64,000 nt of DNA from Peltaster fructicola (Eukaryota > Ascomycota > Dothideomycetes). A program made the position numbers and the translations under genes. The stretch is from positions 3,349,501-3,413,500 of the forward strand of contig CP051140.1 in the NCBI GenBank assembly GCA_001592805.2, written 5' to 3'. Positions 31,507-42,289 of this stretch are shown here, piece by piece (within the stretch, counting starts at the first letter, position 1; every line of letters begins with the position of its first letter). The notes under the pieces are model-generated. The model was given only the letters and a program-made list of their open reading frames with translations. It was not told the DNA's origin and made no database searches.

Positions 31507-34500
31507 TCACCCAGAACGAGGGTGATGAGCAGCTGGGCTAGGTAATGTTAAGAGAGACAGAACAGTCTGTCACAATGTCAAAGCTGAGAGAGGCCACATC
31601 TATCTTGTTGCTTCTCAGTGGCGGATTCCGGGATTGAGAGAAGCGAGAGAGAGTCGAGAGCAGCTGAGGTGAGTGATGTAGCCAGACCAGAAGGAGGTCA
31701 CTGCTCGATTGGTACTTTGCAGCAGAGCCTATAGCAGTGCAGGGACAGATTGGATGACAGGGACTGGTTGACTAGGATGTTGGCTGTGGTTAATATGCAG
31801 ATTGATAGAGGTAAGAGATATAGTAATAGGATTGAGAGGACAGATGGTGATAGGAGAAGAGAGTTACAGCAGCAGTGGTGTTCGCAGCATGATTGCAACA
31901 GCAAGAGTAGCAGCATATCATCATCATCGACAAATTGGCGCGCGTGCACGCGTTGGCCAACTTCTGACCGCCCGAGTCGAGGGCCAGCATGGGTTCAAGG
32001 CACCATCTCGTCTCTCTGCAGGGTCGGGAAGAGAGTTGTGTGCAAGTAGACTTTAGCAGGGCTGTTTTGACTTGTCTGACGGGCCTTGATTGCCGTCGAC
32101 CGGAGGCGCGGAAAGTCATCGGGGGGGCATTGAGCAACGAGCTAGGCTATAGCGTAGTTTCTTGCTCGATGCGTTGCGGGAGATCGAGTGTTCGAGAGGG
32201 CAGAGGTCATGCAGTCGAGTTTGGTGAGTGGTGCCTGCAGCTCCAGCCTTTTGTGGGCTCCAAGCACGGCTTTTTAGCCTTCCAAGCGTGACAGCAACAA
32301 CATCATCATCGTCGACACCTATCATGCATGCACCACGCAACCCTCTTGCAGCAAAATACGCTAGACAACCAACGGTGACGAGATTATTAGAACCACACAC
32401 GTCTGTTGGAGTCTCCTTACAAGATAAGCCCGGAATATCACCACGAGCTCCGCGAGCCGAACAACCACATCGCTTAGACGACGAGAGCGACACGCCGGGA
32501 TTCAGTCGCATGCCGGTGGCGTAGAATATCTCTTACGCCAAGGAATGAAGGATGAGGGTGATAAAGATGACTATAGTCTGCACGCTTCACTGATGTATCA
32601 CCCTCAAAAGCACAACGCAGCACCAACACTCAATCAGAAATGGCGAGTTGTTAAACTTTTGGAAGCAGTACGCTAACGGGAGTCCTTCCATGTCCTTGGG
32701 ATATGCAGAGCTAACTTAGATCCTGCCGCCGTTGACCCATCCCCTTACCACCAGCAGCTGCCGGTTCTTCTCATCATGTGGCGTGCGAGGAGCCGCGAGA
32801 CATCGATTCCAGCCTCTACTCGATCGTCCTGGGCCCTTGGGCAAGAGCGTGACCGAAAAGAAGCGTAGCGCCGACCAAACGAGGGCCTTTCGCTTGATGT
32901 GCACAATACTTTCACCGCCGCATCTGAGACAAAAGTTGGAACTTCACCTTATGGGCAATTTGGACGATCCGTGGGAATACAACACTGTGCCTCCTATTCA
33001 CCCGTCCGCCTGAAGCTCTTCCTAGAACAGTCGCCTGTCGCTACCATGTCTGGAAGCCTTCGGACAATTCAGTAAGATGGTCCGCAGACCGATCAATCGA
33101 ACTGTCTCACATCAGAACCTTGCCAATATTGGCCATCGTAAGTCTCCAAGACAACGACTTGGTTTGAGTAGTCACTAGAGTCTACCTCGATTACGTGCTG
33201 CATATGCAATTGCCGCCCTACCTAAGTCATTGGGCTGCAGTCGGATTGGGCATCAACCTCGTCATCATCATGCCTGTCGTTCTCTGCAGGCAAGGTACAT
33301 CATGCTGCTGTGCCACATATGACACAGTTTGCGGAGGCACTTGATGTTCGGGCGGCTATAACCAACATCCAACTCACTGTCGATCCGATCCTTGCGAAAT
33401 TGACAGAGCTCATCTAGGCAGACAACATTCGTTCTCACGCTCACGCAGCGATTAGCTATAGAGCTATTCCTAAAGATAATCGAGCGGCGCCCCCCAGCAA
33501 ACTCTACCCACCCTCCCAAGGAGTCAAAATGGCGTTGTCAAGCTTACAAGGCTCTGTGCCATTGGCTTGCTAGCGGCGTCACCTGCATATGTACTCACAT
33601 CTGGCGACGATCACATGGTCTGCGTCACAGCCTGTATTCAGCGGCAAGGGCTCCCAAGCACAGGCGGAAAAAGACATTTTGCGCGACAATTTATCATTGG
33701 TCCATTTCCCTCTCCACGACGTGTCAGAGCAACCTCTCTTGCATACGATATTATGCAGGAGTGTCCTCCTAGTCGACCCAGAGTCGCAATCGACCGCCCT
33801 AGCCGATCGAGCTCTACGTTCGCTGACGAAGATCAACCTAGTTGACGACACTTTGGCGTACTCGGTCCTTACTTTCCGCTGCACTTTCGTTCTGTCTCTC
33901 ACCATCGATTGTGCCGAGAGGCGATCTGCGGGCCGGGCGTTCCCAAATTTACTCAACCAAACAATTCACAAGCATCTGTGCGTGGTCAAAGAAGATGACG
34001 ATCCTGCTTACGCTGGTAGTTGATTGCGAAATTGAACTGTCTCAGGCACCGCTCTCGTATGGCGTACAGCGACAAGCTATCCCTGCTTGTGCCGAAACGA
34101 GGCTCGCAAGGAGAACGAAATGCTGTGCTTCACACCATCACATACTTGACAGCGCAACGAGCCATACAGTACATGTCTCAAACCATCTGCAATCCTTTCG
34201 GGTCCCGTTACCCTTGACAGCTTGGCTTACAGAAGTGATGGGCGTTGGAAGGGAACGTGGCTCCAGCTGCGCGAAATCTACGATGCGACTTGACCCTGAT
34301 AGCGCCGTGCTCTCAACACTGCGACGCCGTTGAGTACGTCTACTTGTCAACAATCGATGTGTCTTGCATGCATCTACACGTCGACTCATGTCAGACAGGA
34401 CGCACAGCATACGACAACTGCTTCAAACATCTTGTACCACAGCAACGTCCTTCGTCTTGACCAATCCGAGCGATCGCCAACTTGTGGGTCATGCTTGCGT

Positions 34501-35740
34501 TATTTACCTCGCTAGACACGTTTTGTGGCTGTCTTCCACGCTCCTTACTTTGTGCAGCCACGCTTCTCGATACACCTGACAAACCGGTTCCAAAGTTGAG
34601 AGAAACCTGGTACTGACATCCCAGCAGGTTCACCCGACTCATGATCATTCCCTCTAGGCCTTCCTCTGTCGTTGCAACAACAGGACTGCTCTGTTTCCTA
34701 CCAGGTACGCGATGATCTTAGCACCACGTGTGGAAACTGATCGACACGCCGTCCTTCGGAACTACAGTGAACTCCACGCTGTCGTTGCGAAGGACAACTG
34801 AGGCTTATCTCAATCTCGCGTGCCCTGACCGCCTCTAGACGCTACCAATGTTATCCAACGTGGTCGATACGATGGCCACTAGTGACGCCTGGCTGTTCGT
34901 CATATCGAATGGCATCTGCTTCGAGAAATCAATGACGGAGGTGTATGGCAGTCCGTGTGCACTTGCCTCACACCCGGAAGAAGGCCCAAAAACGTACTGC
35001 TGCACAATCGGAGGTTTCCCAACAAGAAAGCCACAGTGATGGATCAGTAAGAAGCGTGGCTTGCACGTGGGATCAAGCTGTGACGAGTCACACACGCGTG
35101 GCCTGCTCTGTTGATCACTTTACCTTCTTTTGGCTTCCGGTGGTAGGCTTTAGCACACGATACGACTGTGTATTGGGTCATCCTTCGTTACATCGCTTCC
35201 TAGGAAGCACTTCCGGCCGGCGCACTGCTCGCATGTCAGATGAGCTCCACCGCAAGCCCTCGCACCATGGCGATCCATGTAACATGGCTGCCCGTGAGCT
35301 GGGATATTCCTGGTAGTTAGCACGTTGCAATGCCGTTGCTTACAATCGAAGACTTCCGGAACGATCTTGCGGATCCATATCTTACCATCAACCTTCAGGA
35401 GGCTTACCCACCCCTGCATGCAAGGCACGACATCAGCTGAGGCCTGTCGATGATTCTATTTCTGGTTAAAAAGACTGGAGTGCGTACAGACGACAATGGC
35501 ATTGTGCTCGCTTGCTGAGACTGTAATCTCATCTGCCGTGCTGCCACACTCGCATATGGCTATTGATGCGATTGTAGGCATCGATGCACCATACACGACT
35601 CGGTGAAGTACTTCGTTGTCTGTGATGGAATGCACATGATGCTTGCATGACGCGGGTGATGAGGTAATTGCACTTTTCGTCACTCAATGTTATGCATTGG
35701 CCAGTTGCAACACTGCCTGCCTGCAGATATACCTCAAAAC
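31507..35740. other. Large gene-poor interval (4.2 kb)
   Basis: The longest stretch without a recognisable gene. The first 500 bases (31,510-32,050) are purine/pyrimidine-skewed with short ATC/CAG runs and probably form the bZIP leader. Small ATG frames exist, such as 32324-32524 (66 residues, MHAPRNPLAAKYAR) and several in 33,500-34,600. None has a domain, codon bias or splice pattern that I can support. No terminal repeats, tRNA box or transposase motif was seen. Confidence 0.45.
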
Positions 35741-36852
35741 ATGTCCAACGATAACGTGAAAGTCTACACTGTCACAGAGCCGTGGCTGGAGACCAATTGT
35801 GGCCTAGGAGAAGCACCATTCTGGGAGGTCTCCCGCAACAGCTTGCGATTTGTCGATATCGTCAAGGAGCACATATACTTTGTCGATCTCAATGAGGGCC
35901 CAAAGTCTCTCAAGCGGCATGACTTGGGCTTCTCCATCTCGACAACAGCTGACATTGAAGGCAATGATGACGAGTTTATCTTTGGCGGGAAGCTAGGCTA
36001 CGGTGTGTATGATCGACGTAACGGCAAGACTCGATGGACAAAGCATATGTGGAATGATGCCGAGAGGCAAGACGATGGTGGTGGCAAGCCAGGTGTTGGC
36101 AAGACTCGAGAGGCACGCATGAGAAGCAATGACGGTATACGAAACTATGCATTAAGAAGACCTAGCTAAAGACTATAGGTATCGTTGATGCTAGAGGTCG
36201 ATATTGGGTCGGAACTATGAATGACCCACTGGTGGTTGATGGCAACGTAACCGACGAAGGTATGCCTTGGATCTGTGACTCTTCGGTGCTTACAAGCTGC
36301 GCAGGTGTGCTGTTCAGGCTTGATCCAGACCTTTCTCTGCACAGGATCCTGCCTGGTGTGACCATACCCAATGGGATGAGCTGGACTGCCGACAATGCAG
36401 GTTTCTACTTCACCGACTCTCCAACCAAGCAGATCAAGGTCTATCCCTACGATCTCGAGACTGGCGGTGTCTCACTGGATCGAGGCAAGACCTTCTTTGA
36501 GTGTCCATATGATGATGGTGTGCCAGACGGGCATTGTCAGGATGCTGAAGGCCATTTCTGGATCGCCTGCTTCGGTACTGGTAAGGTTTTGAGAGTGAGT
36601 CCAGCAGGGGATATCGTCGCTCGTGTCGATCTGCCCACTCGATGTGTAAGTTGAAGAGTGTGCAAATGACAAGTGGCTGACATTTTGCAGGTCAGTTGTC
36701 CAGTTATCTGCGGCAAGACACTTTACGTGTGTAGCGCCGAGGAGGAAGATCCTGATAAGTATCCAGAGAGTGTGAAGTACCAAGGAGCTGTCTTCAAGGT
36801 CGATATCGGAGTTGGCCCTTCCTCGCTGTACAAGTTCAACCTGCAGACCTGA
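35741..36852 (+). CDS. SMP-30/gluconolactonase/regucalcin-like protein
   Basis: A six-bladed beta-propeller lactonase-type protein, 340 residues, from exons 35741-36134, 36179-36645 and 36691-36852, with 44-nt and 45-nt introns. The splices restore NDG-IVDARGRYWVGTMND and LPTRC-VSCPVICG. Family marks are the metal-ligand Glu in GLGEAPFW (about residue 24), RYWVGTMND, IPNGMSWTADNAGFYFTDS (ligand Asn) and DGVPDGHCQDAEGHFWIACFG (ligand Asp). Members hydrolyse sugar lactones with a divalent metal. Fungal ones are linked to sugar-acid metabolism, but the substrate is unknown. No signal peptide. It is tail-to-tail with the twin-CX9C gene, 230 bases away. Confidence 0.92.
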
Positions 36853-37082
36853 TAGTGTGCAGTATGCACAAGTCGAGATATAAAGCTGAGTGAATAGCAC
36901 TCAGCTTCTTTGTAATTGATGCACTCCAGCACAATCATTGCTGTTATTCATCAGCGTGAGTCTCATCTTGCCAGGCTCACGTTGCCTCATTGATGCTGCA
37001 GCATGCTCACTGCTTCAAAGCAGTCGACCTTGTGTTTGATCTGCTCGTGCCAGACTCACATCGTATCATCCATGCTGCATGC

Positions 37083-38114
37083 TCACTGCTGCCATCCACC
37101 GTAGCGTTTGATCTTATCACCGATGGTCTCATTGCCACTCTCTCGTCGCTCACGTCGCTGCTGCAACTCTTCATTTTGTTGAGACTTCAGTTGTTCAGCG
37201 ACGTCCTTGTTGACACGAAGTTCTGCAGCTAGCAGTTGCAGCTCTAGTGCCCGTTGCTCTTCGTTCATATCTTTCAGAGTCGCCCTGATCTTTTCTTGCT
37301 CCGCCTTGTTGAACATGGCAAGATTAGCACTCTCCTGTTGTTGTAATGCTTGCTGTCTAAGCTTTGCATATGCTGACTGCTCTCCAAGTGCCTTCACGGT
37401 CTCTTCTCCATCGAGGAGCGGCTTGGCGGGTGAAAGCTCTTTGCCTTGCTCCTTGATCTCTTGGGCTTGCTTCTCTCTTTCCAGCATCTGCTGATACAGT
37501 TTGTCCGCGTGCATTTGTATTCTTTCCTCCTCTTCGGCACTCCTAGGCATACTGAGGTATCCCAAAGCTTTCAAAAACCTCGCTTGCATCTCGTAGCATC
37601 GATTGAACCTTTTGCTAGGCTCGCTGCAGAATGTGGCGAGATCGTAATAGCTACCCTTCACGTAGCACATGTGCTGTTCCAGCTGCTCGACAACACAGTT
37701 CTCAATGGCCGCCCTGCCAATTGCTGCTTTTCGGTCTTTGATGTTATGCAAGATGTCTCCCAGCCTGTCTTGATCTGTCATACCAGCCTTTGCGAGCTGT
37801 TCTTCAGAGCGGTATGTCTTCCACAGGTGCGCGTATCGTCCATCTTGAAATTGGCTCTCTTCTGGTACTATTGGTTGTTGTGGCTCCAGTGAAGACGCAT
37901 TCCGATCTTGATCCTGTCCAGGGCTGTCAAGACCGAGCTGTGAAGCATACTCGCGTGATGGCACATTGGCCGGTCGATGCGCTGCGCTTTGCTTGGTAGG
38001 TTTTGTATCTGCTTGTGTTCGAGCTGTCTCTTCTTTCAAGAAGTCTCGTAGACCTGAGTCGAGTTCGCTGGTGGCATCTTTTGTGCTCTTGCTTGAGCTC
38101 CACAGCCAATTCAT
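37083..38114 (-). CDS. Twin-CX9C (CHCH-like) protein with long helical tail
   Basis: An intronless 343-residue protein from the ATG at 38114 (MNWLWSSSKSTKD). Residues 140 and 150 (CVVEQLEQHMC) and 163 and 173 (CSEPSKRFNRC) form two exact C-x9-C motifs 12 residues apart, the helical-hairpin signature of substrates of the Mia40 relay in the mitochondrial intermembrane space. Before it lies a polar N-terminus without a classical presequence, as is usual for Mia40 clients. After it comes about 160 residues of charged helix (EEEERIQMHADKLYQQML and a Gln/Glu-rich coiled coil), ending GDKIKRYGGWQQ. Most CHCH proteins are far smaller. I recognise it as a conserved-looking fungal protein but cannot name it. 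The localisation is inference from the Cys pattern. Confidence 0.85.
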   Translation of the reverse strand: MNWLWSSSKSTKDATSELDSGLRDFLKEETARTQADTKPTKQSAAHRPANVPSREYASQLGLDSPGQDQDRNASSLEPQQPIVPEESQFQDGRYAHLWKTYRSEEQLAKAGMTDQDRLGDILHNIKDRKAAIGRAAIENCVVEQLEQHMCYVKGSYYDLATFCSEPSKRFNRCYEMQARFLKALGYLSMPRSAEEEERIQMHADKLYQQMLEREKQAQEIKEQGKELSPAKPLLDGEETVKALGEQSAYAKLRQQALQQQESANLAMFNKAEQEKIRATLKDMNEEQRALELQLLAAELRVNKDVAEQLKSQQNEELQQRRERRESGNETIGDKIKRYGGWQQ

Positions 38115-38522
38115 GTCGTAGGACGGTGGGCAAGGTATGGTGTGAAGGCAGCAGTGTGATGGGAGAAGCTATAGATGAAGTGTAACCGCCAAAAGTTTGA
38201 ATCACATGTCGGAGGTGTAGAGCTAATATACCACGACGAGGCCCACCACGCAGATCAAACTAGCTCGAGCATATGTGCTACTGGGAGCGTTGTCAATGTA
38301 AAAGGAGATCTACAGTGGCACTGCAGAAATGGCCACTTACACCTACACCAACACTACATGCGGACCGTACACATTGAAATCATCAGTCTCGTCCATCATT
38401 AACTTATTTTGGGTATCATGAATGCATGATCAATCGCTTCTGCGTCCATGCTCAAGTTCCACGCTATGCTGCCAATGCATTCCCTTCGACTTCATCAGAG
38501 GCCGTAATCGTAGGGTCCTCGC
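38115..38522. other. Intergenic
   Basis: About 400 bases between two minus-strand genes. A small inverted repeat, ATCATG-AATG-CATGAT, sits at 38416-38431 and could lie in the promoter of the CX9C gene or be chance. Confidence 0.4.
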
Positions 38523-41492
38523 TCATGAAACAACAACATTCCCATCAACCTCATCTGAGGCTACTCCAAAGCCACTGTCGTAGGTTCTACGCTTCTTGGC
38601 ACTTCTGGTCTTCTTGCTGTGCTTAACAGCGACAGTGACCTTGCCGTCGAACTGCTCAAACGCCCCCAGCATCTCCTGGCTCTCCATCTTCAGTTCATCG
38701 TGCTGAGCCTGCGCAACCTCGTGAGCACGAGCAGTGGCATCGACAGCGCTGCGTAGACTAGCGTCCACCTTGTTGACATAGCTGGCCAGCTTCTCGCGAT
38801 AGAAGTGCACCTGCTGGTGTAGACTGGCGATTGTCTCAGTCTTTTCGTGGTCGACACCGCGCAGGACATCAAGTTCCTGCTTACGTTCGTCCAACAGCTC
38901 TTGCCAACGAGTGTCAGCCTCCATAGCCTTTGTCTCGATGTTTCGGATCTTGCGTTGCTTGTCGTCGATCTCTTCGTGCAGAGCATCGATCGAATCCTGC
39001 TTCTCAGCCTGATATGCAAGCATTTGTGCAGCTTGGTCCTCAACACGGCGCTCAAGACCGGCATTCGAGGCTTCTGCAGCAGCGAGCTTTAACTGCAGCT
39101 CCGCGACATCTTCCTCGAGCATCGCAACAGCAGCCTCTCGTTCTTCGGCTTCGGTAGCGAGGAGCGAGAATCGCTCAGTGGTGCTTGCGTTGAGATCCGA
39201 GATCTGCAGGTCACGTGCGGAGATCCTCTGTTCAAGGTCGAAGACAACATCCTCATGTTGCTGCTGTTCCTCTCTAGCCTTTCCAAGCTGGAGATCGAGG
39301 TTGCCCTGGGTTGCGTTCAGCCCATCCATAAGTTCATCGATCTTCTCCTGCATCTCATGCTTGCTCTCATGTAGTAGCGTGTTGCACTCAATAATCTCCG
39401 CGCCCATCTGCTCTTGAACTTCTTTCAGATCGTCTTTCAGTTCCTTGATCGTGATAGCGTGTGAGTCGGCCAGTTGCTCCGCACGTTCACGTTGTAGCGT
39501 CTCCTGGTTGATTTCAGACTTGTGCTGCTTGTCGCGCTCAACAGCTGCGCGCTTCAGCTCGGCGACCTGAGCTTGATGTCCCTGCTGAACCTCGAACATC
39601 TTCTGGCGTAGCTTGTTGGCATCCAAGCCTGCCTCGCGGACCTTCAACTCAAGCTCTTTAACACGATCTTGGCTTGTCTGAAGTTCCATCGTAGCGGTGG
39701 CCAGTTTGCCCTGCTCTGTTGTATGCGCACGCTTGATCTGAACTAGATGTCCACTCAAATCTTCCAGTTGCTGCCCTATGGTTGTTACTTGACCTTGCAG
39801 ATCGCCGACCTGTGCGTCTTGTAATTGCAGAGCTGCTTCTGTCTGGGTGCGACCCTCCTGCTCACGTTGCACATCAGCTCTAAGTCGATCGATGTCGGCC
39901 AGCATTGAGGCATGCTGGAGCTCAAGCTCGTCGATTGTGATCTCCAGCTGTGTAATTTGCTCATCCCGTTGTGAAACAATGAGTGCTGACTGTTTGCGCT
40001 GCGTGGACTCTGCGTCGAGGCGCTCTTCCAGATCCTGTACGGTTGCTTCGCGTTCTGAGCTCATCTTGGTAATGGCCTGCACATGATCTGCTTCCATTCT
40101 GCTGATGAGACCCTGCATTTTCTTGTCCTCTTCGCGGTAGTCATTCAACGACTCCTTAAGTCGCTCTATGCTGCGACGGAGGCGATCGTTCTCCTTCTCC
40201 TGAGAGCTGAGCTGCATTGAACGATCTGCTAGGCTGAGCTTCAGCTGTCCGGTCTCCTCTTTCACAAGGTCGAGTTCGTCCTTGGCCTCTCCAGCCTCGT
40301 ACTTGGTGAGGTCGACTTGCTTCATAGCTTCGATGCGTTGTGCTTCGATTCGCTTGTTGTTGACTTCAGACATGGCGAGTCGATCAAGCAGACCGCTGAC
40401 CTCATTGCGTAGTTCCAACTCGATCTCTTCTTGCTGGTCGAATTGTGTTCCTGCAAGTGTGACCTGTTCTGCAAGCTCTTTCATTGTCGAGACAACCATA
40501 TCAAGGGTTTCGATGTCTGTCATTTCAACGTTCTCGGTGTCGGGGATGGTCTCGTACAAAGCTTTGCGAGCTCGTTCGTAAGACTCGCGGATACTCTTCA
40601 GCATGTCGGCATAGGTAGAGGTGTCAGTGGCAGCTGTGATGGACTGTAGTTCAATACGATGAACCTCGATATGTGATCGCTGTCGTTCGACCTCCAGGCC
40701 AAGTCTCACGATGACATCCTGCAAGCGTTCACGCTCGGCATCGAAATGATTGCTCACAGCATCCTTCTCATCCGAGTCGGCTTGCGAGGAAGGTGCCTTT
40801 ACTATAGGCGTGCTCAAACGCTTGCGGATGGATGCCGATGTACTTGTAGCTTGACGTCCATCTATGACCTTCATATTATCGAATAGTGTCAGATCTGGAG
40901 CGACTTGACGTCCATCAGCTTTCTTCTGAGGAGATGCCTGCTGCATGAGTTGCTGTACACGCGAGTCGAGCACCTCCCGCAGTGGCACAAGATCTGCCAT
41001 TTCGGTGTCCTCTGGTGCAAGAGACTGACGGCCTGAGGAGACTCTGAAGCGTTTTGCACCAGTGGCATTCGGTGAGATGGTGGTACGGCGCTTGACAGCC
41101 AACTTCTGCTTTGAGAGTTGGGCGGCAGACAATACTTCTGCTGAGCTGTTATGCATCTCCAACTCGTCACTAAACTGAACTTGTCGTTCTTCAAGTTCCT
41201 GTAGTACCTGTGAATCTAGCTCTTGTAGTCTGCCCGGTGATGCAGCATCATCGTTTGCGTCTTCACTTGGTCCTGCTGCTGGAGTCTTAGCTTGACGGCG
41301 CTTCTTGGCGGGTGTAGCTTGTAGTTGGGAGTGATTGATTTGACTGCTCTGGGATGGTTCTGGTGACTCGCTGTGTCTACGTTTGCTTCGCATGCTGCGC
41401 GAGGGATGCTTCTCTGCTGCAGGCTGCGATGAGCTCATCTGTGCCTTGCTCAGCGAAGAGCTCGCTTGTGGTTTTGACTTTCTAGGAGCCAT
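38523..41492 (-). CDS. Long coiled-coil protein with basic nuclear-type N-terminus
   Basis: A 989-residue intronless protein from the ATG at 41492 (MAPRKSKPQASSSLSK). The frame extends five codons further only from a TTG. The first 250 residues are basic and Ser/Pro-rich, with nuclear-signal-like clusters (RSKRRHSESPE, AKKRRQAKTP, VKRRTTISP). From about residue 250 to 940 it is almost continuous coiled coil rich in Glu, Gln, Leu and Lys, with few prolines. The C-terminus is again basic (KKTRSAKKRRTYDSGFG), followed by an acidic end. The architecture resembles structural components of nucleus, spindle pole or kinetochore, but no family motif is seen, so the role is open. The coding call is secure from length. 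Confidence 0.88.
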   Translation of the reverse strand: MAPRKSKPQASSSLSKAQMSSSQPAAEKHPSRSMRSKRRHSESPEPSQSSQINHSQLQATPAKKRRQAKTPAAGPSEDANDDAASPGRLQELDSQVLQELEERQVQFSDELEMHNSSAEVLSAAQLSKQKLAVKRRTTISPNATGAKRFRVSSGRQSLAPEDTEMADLVPLREVLDSRVQQLMQQASPQKKADGRQVAPDLTLFDNMKVIDGRQATSTSASIRKRLSTPIVKAPSSQADSDEKDAVSNHFDAERERLQDVIVRLGLEVERQRSHIEVHRIELQSITAATDTSTYADMLKSIRESYERARKALYETIPDTENVEMTDIETLDMVVSTMKELAEQVTLAGTQFDQQEEIELELRNEVSGLLDRLAMSEVNNKRIEAQRIEAMKQVDLTKYEAGEAKDELDLVKEETGQLKLSLADRSMQLSSQEKENDRLRRSIERLKESLNDYREEDKKMQGLISRMEADHVQAITKMSSEREATVQDLEERLDAESTQRKQSALIVSQRDEQITQLEITIDELELQHASMLADIDRLRADVQREQEGRTQTEAALQLQDAQVGDLQGQVTTIGQQLEDLSGHLVQIKRAHTTEQGKLATATMELQTSQDRVKELELKVREAGLDANKLRQKMFEVQQGHQAQVAELKRAAVERDKQHKSEINQETLQRERAEQLADSHAITIKELKDDLKEVQEQMGAEIIECNTLLHESKHEMQEKIDELMDGLNATQGNLDLQLGKAREEQQQHEDVVFDLEQRISARDLQISDLNASTTERFSLLATEAEEREAAVAMLEEDVAELQLKLAAAEASNAGLERRVEDQAAQMLAYQAEKQDSIDALHEEIDDKQRKIRNIETKAMEADTRWQELLDERKQELDVLRGVDHEKTETIASLHQQVHFYREKLASYVNKVDASLRSAVDATARAHEVAQAQHDELKMESQEMLGAFEQFDGKVTVAVKHSKKTRSAKKRRTYDSGFGVASDEVDGNVVVS

Positions 41493-42289
41493 GCTGATGT
41501 GATTCAAGGTTAGTTTGCATGTTCAAGTGAGAATGTAGGAGAGAGTGTGCCAAGTATTTATGCCAGTGATCGCTCGATCAGAAACACTGACAATTCAATG
41601 ACGGGACTTGTGTTACCTGAAACCTGAAGTCTGAAGTGTTTACATTTGTAAATAAAGTGAAGCGCTCGACTTTACATCATAGGCGCGAGCGTGACGCGTA
41701 GCTAGCCGCATCTGCGCCGTCTCATCGATTGCTATTTCTCTCGCGATGAGATAAGAATTGAATGAATGGTAACAGGACTCAGCGATCAGCTTTACGCACA
41801 ATCTGCAAGCGCTGTCAAGCGAAAGTACATTGCCTTGGCGCCACTCCGGTGATCTGGTTAGATCTGGCTAGCGAGACATCGCCGACGGCATTCTGCTCAG
41901 GATCGGACAAGGCTTATATTCTGCATATCGTGAGGATCCATCTCACTACCTTCCCATCAAGCTCTCTTTGTACCGCGTGCGAAGGATGTCAGATCTCTGC
42001 CATCGGAAGCTTGTCAGGGCTGGAACAGTCTGTACACGCTGCAAACGATCTGGCCGATCTTGGCTGATCGGCACGCGGTACTGTGCTAACTAACCTCGAA
42101 CAGGCAGTTGTACAGACCATGTCTGTCTTCGACTCATTCTCTTGAAAAGAATCTTGCCCACCTTCAACTCCTGATAATCCTCATGCACAGAGTCATTCAG
42201 CATTAGACCAGCAGCACGGCGACGACGAGAAGCAGCCGAAATGCTTCAGCTTCGATGACTAAAATTCACCACGTCATAGAGGATCAACA
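41493..42289. other. Divergent intergenic region, coiled-coil gene / F-box gene
   Basis: About 800 bases shared by two divergent genes. ACGCGT lies at 41694-41699, 202 bases upstream of the coiled-coil ATG. An ATG frame at 41762-42067 (101 residues, scattered CxxC pairs) is not convincing. Confidence 0.45.

Noticed and set aside
32324-32524. Small frame of 66 codons (MHAPRNPLAAKYAR...)
   Set aside because: Plausible small protein, but nothing beyond an ATG supports it.
1685-41699. ACGCGT (MluI cell-cycle box) near MPS1 (1685), sepH (9568) and the coiled-coil gene (41694), hinting at shared G1/S control
   Set aside because: A six-base site is expected about 16 times in 64 kb by chance. About ten were noticed, several beside unrelated genes or inside introns, so there is no enrichment.
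41762-42067. ATG-started 101-codon frame with CKRC and CTAC pairs, possible zinc ribbon
   Set aside because: No homology recalled, no splice or codon support, and it lies in a divergent promoter.
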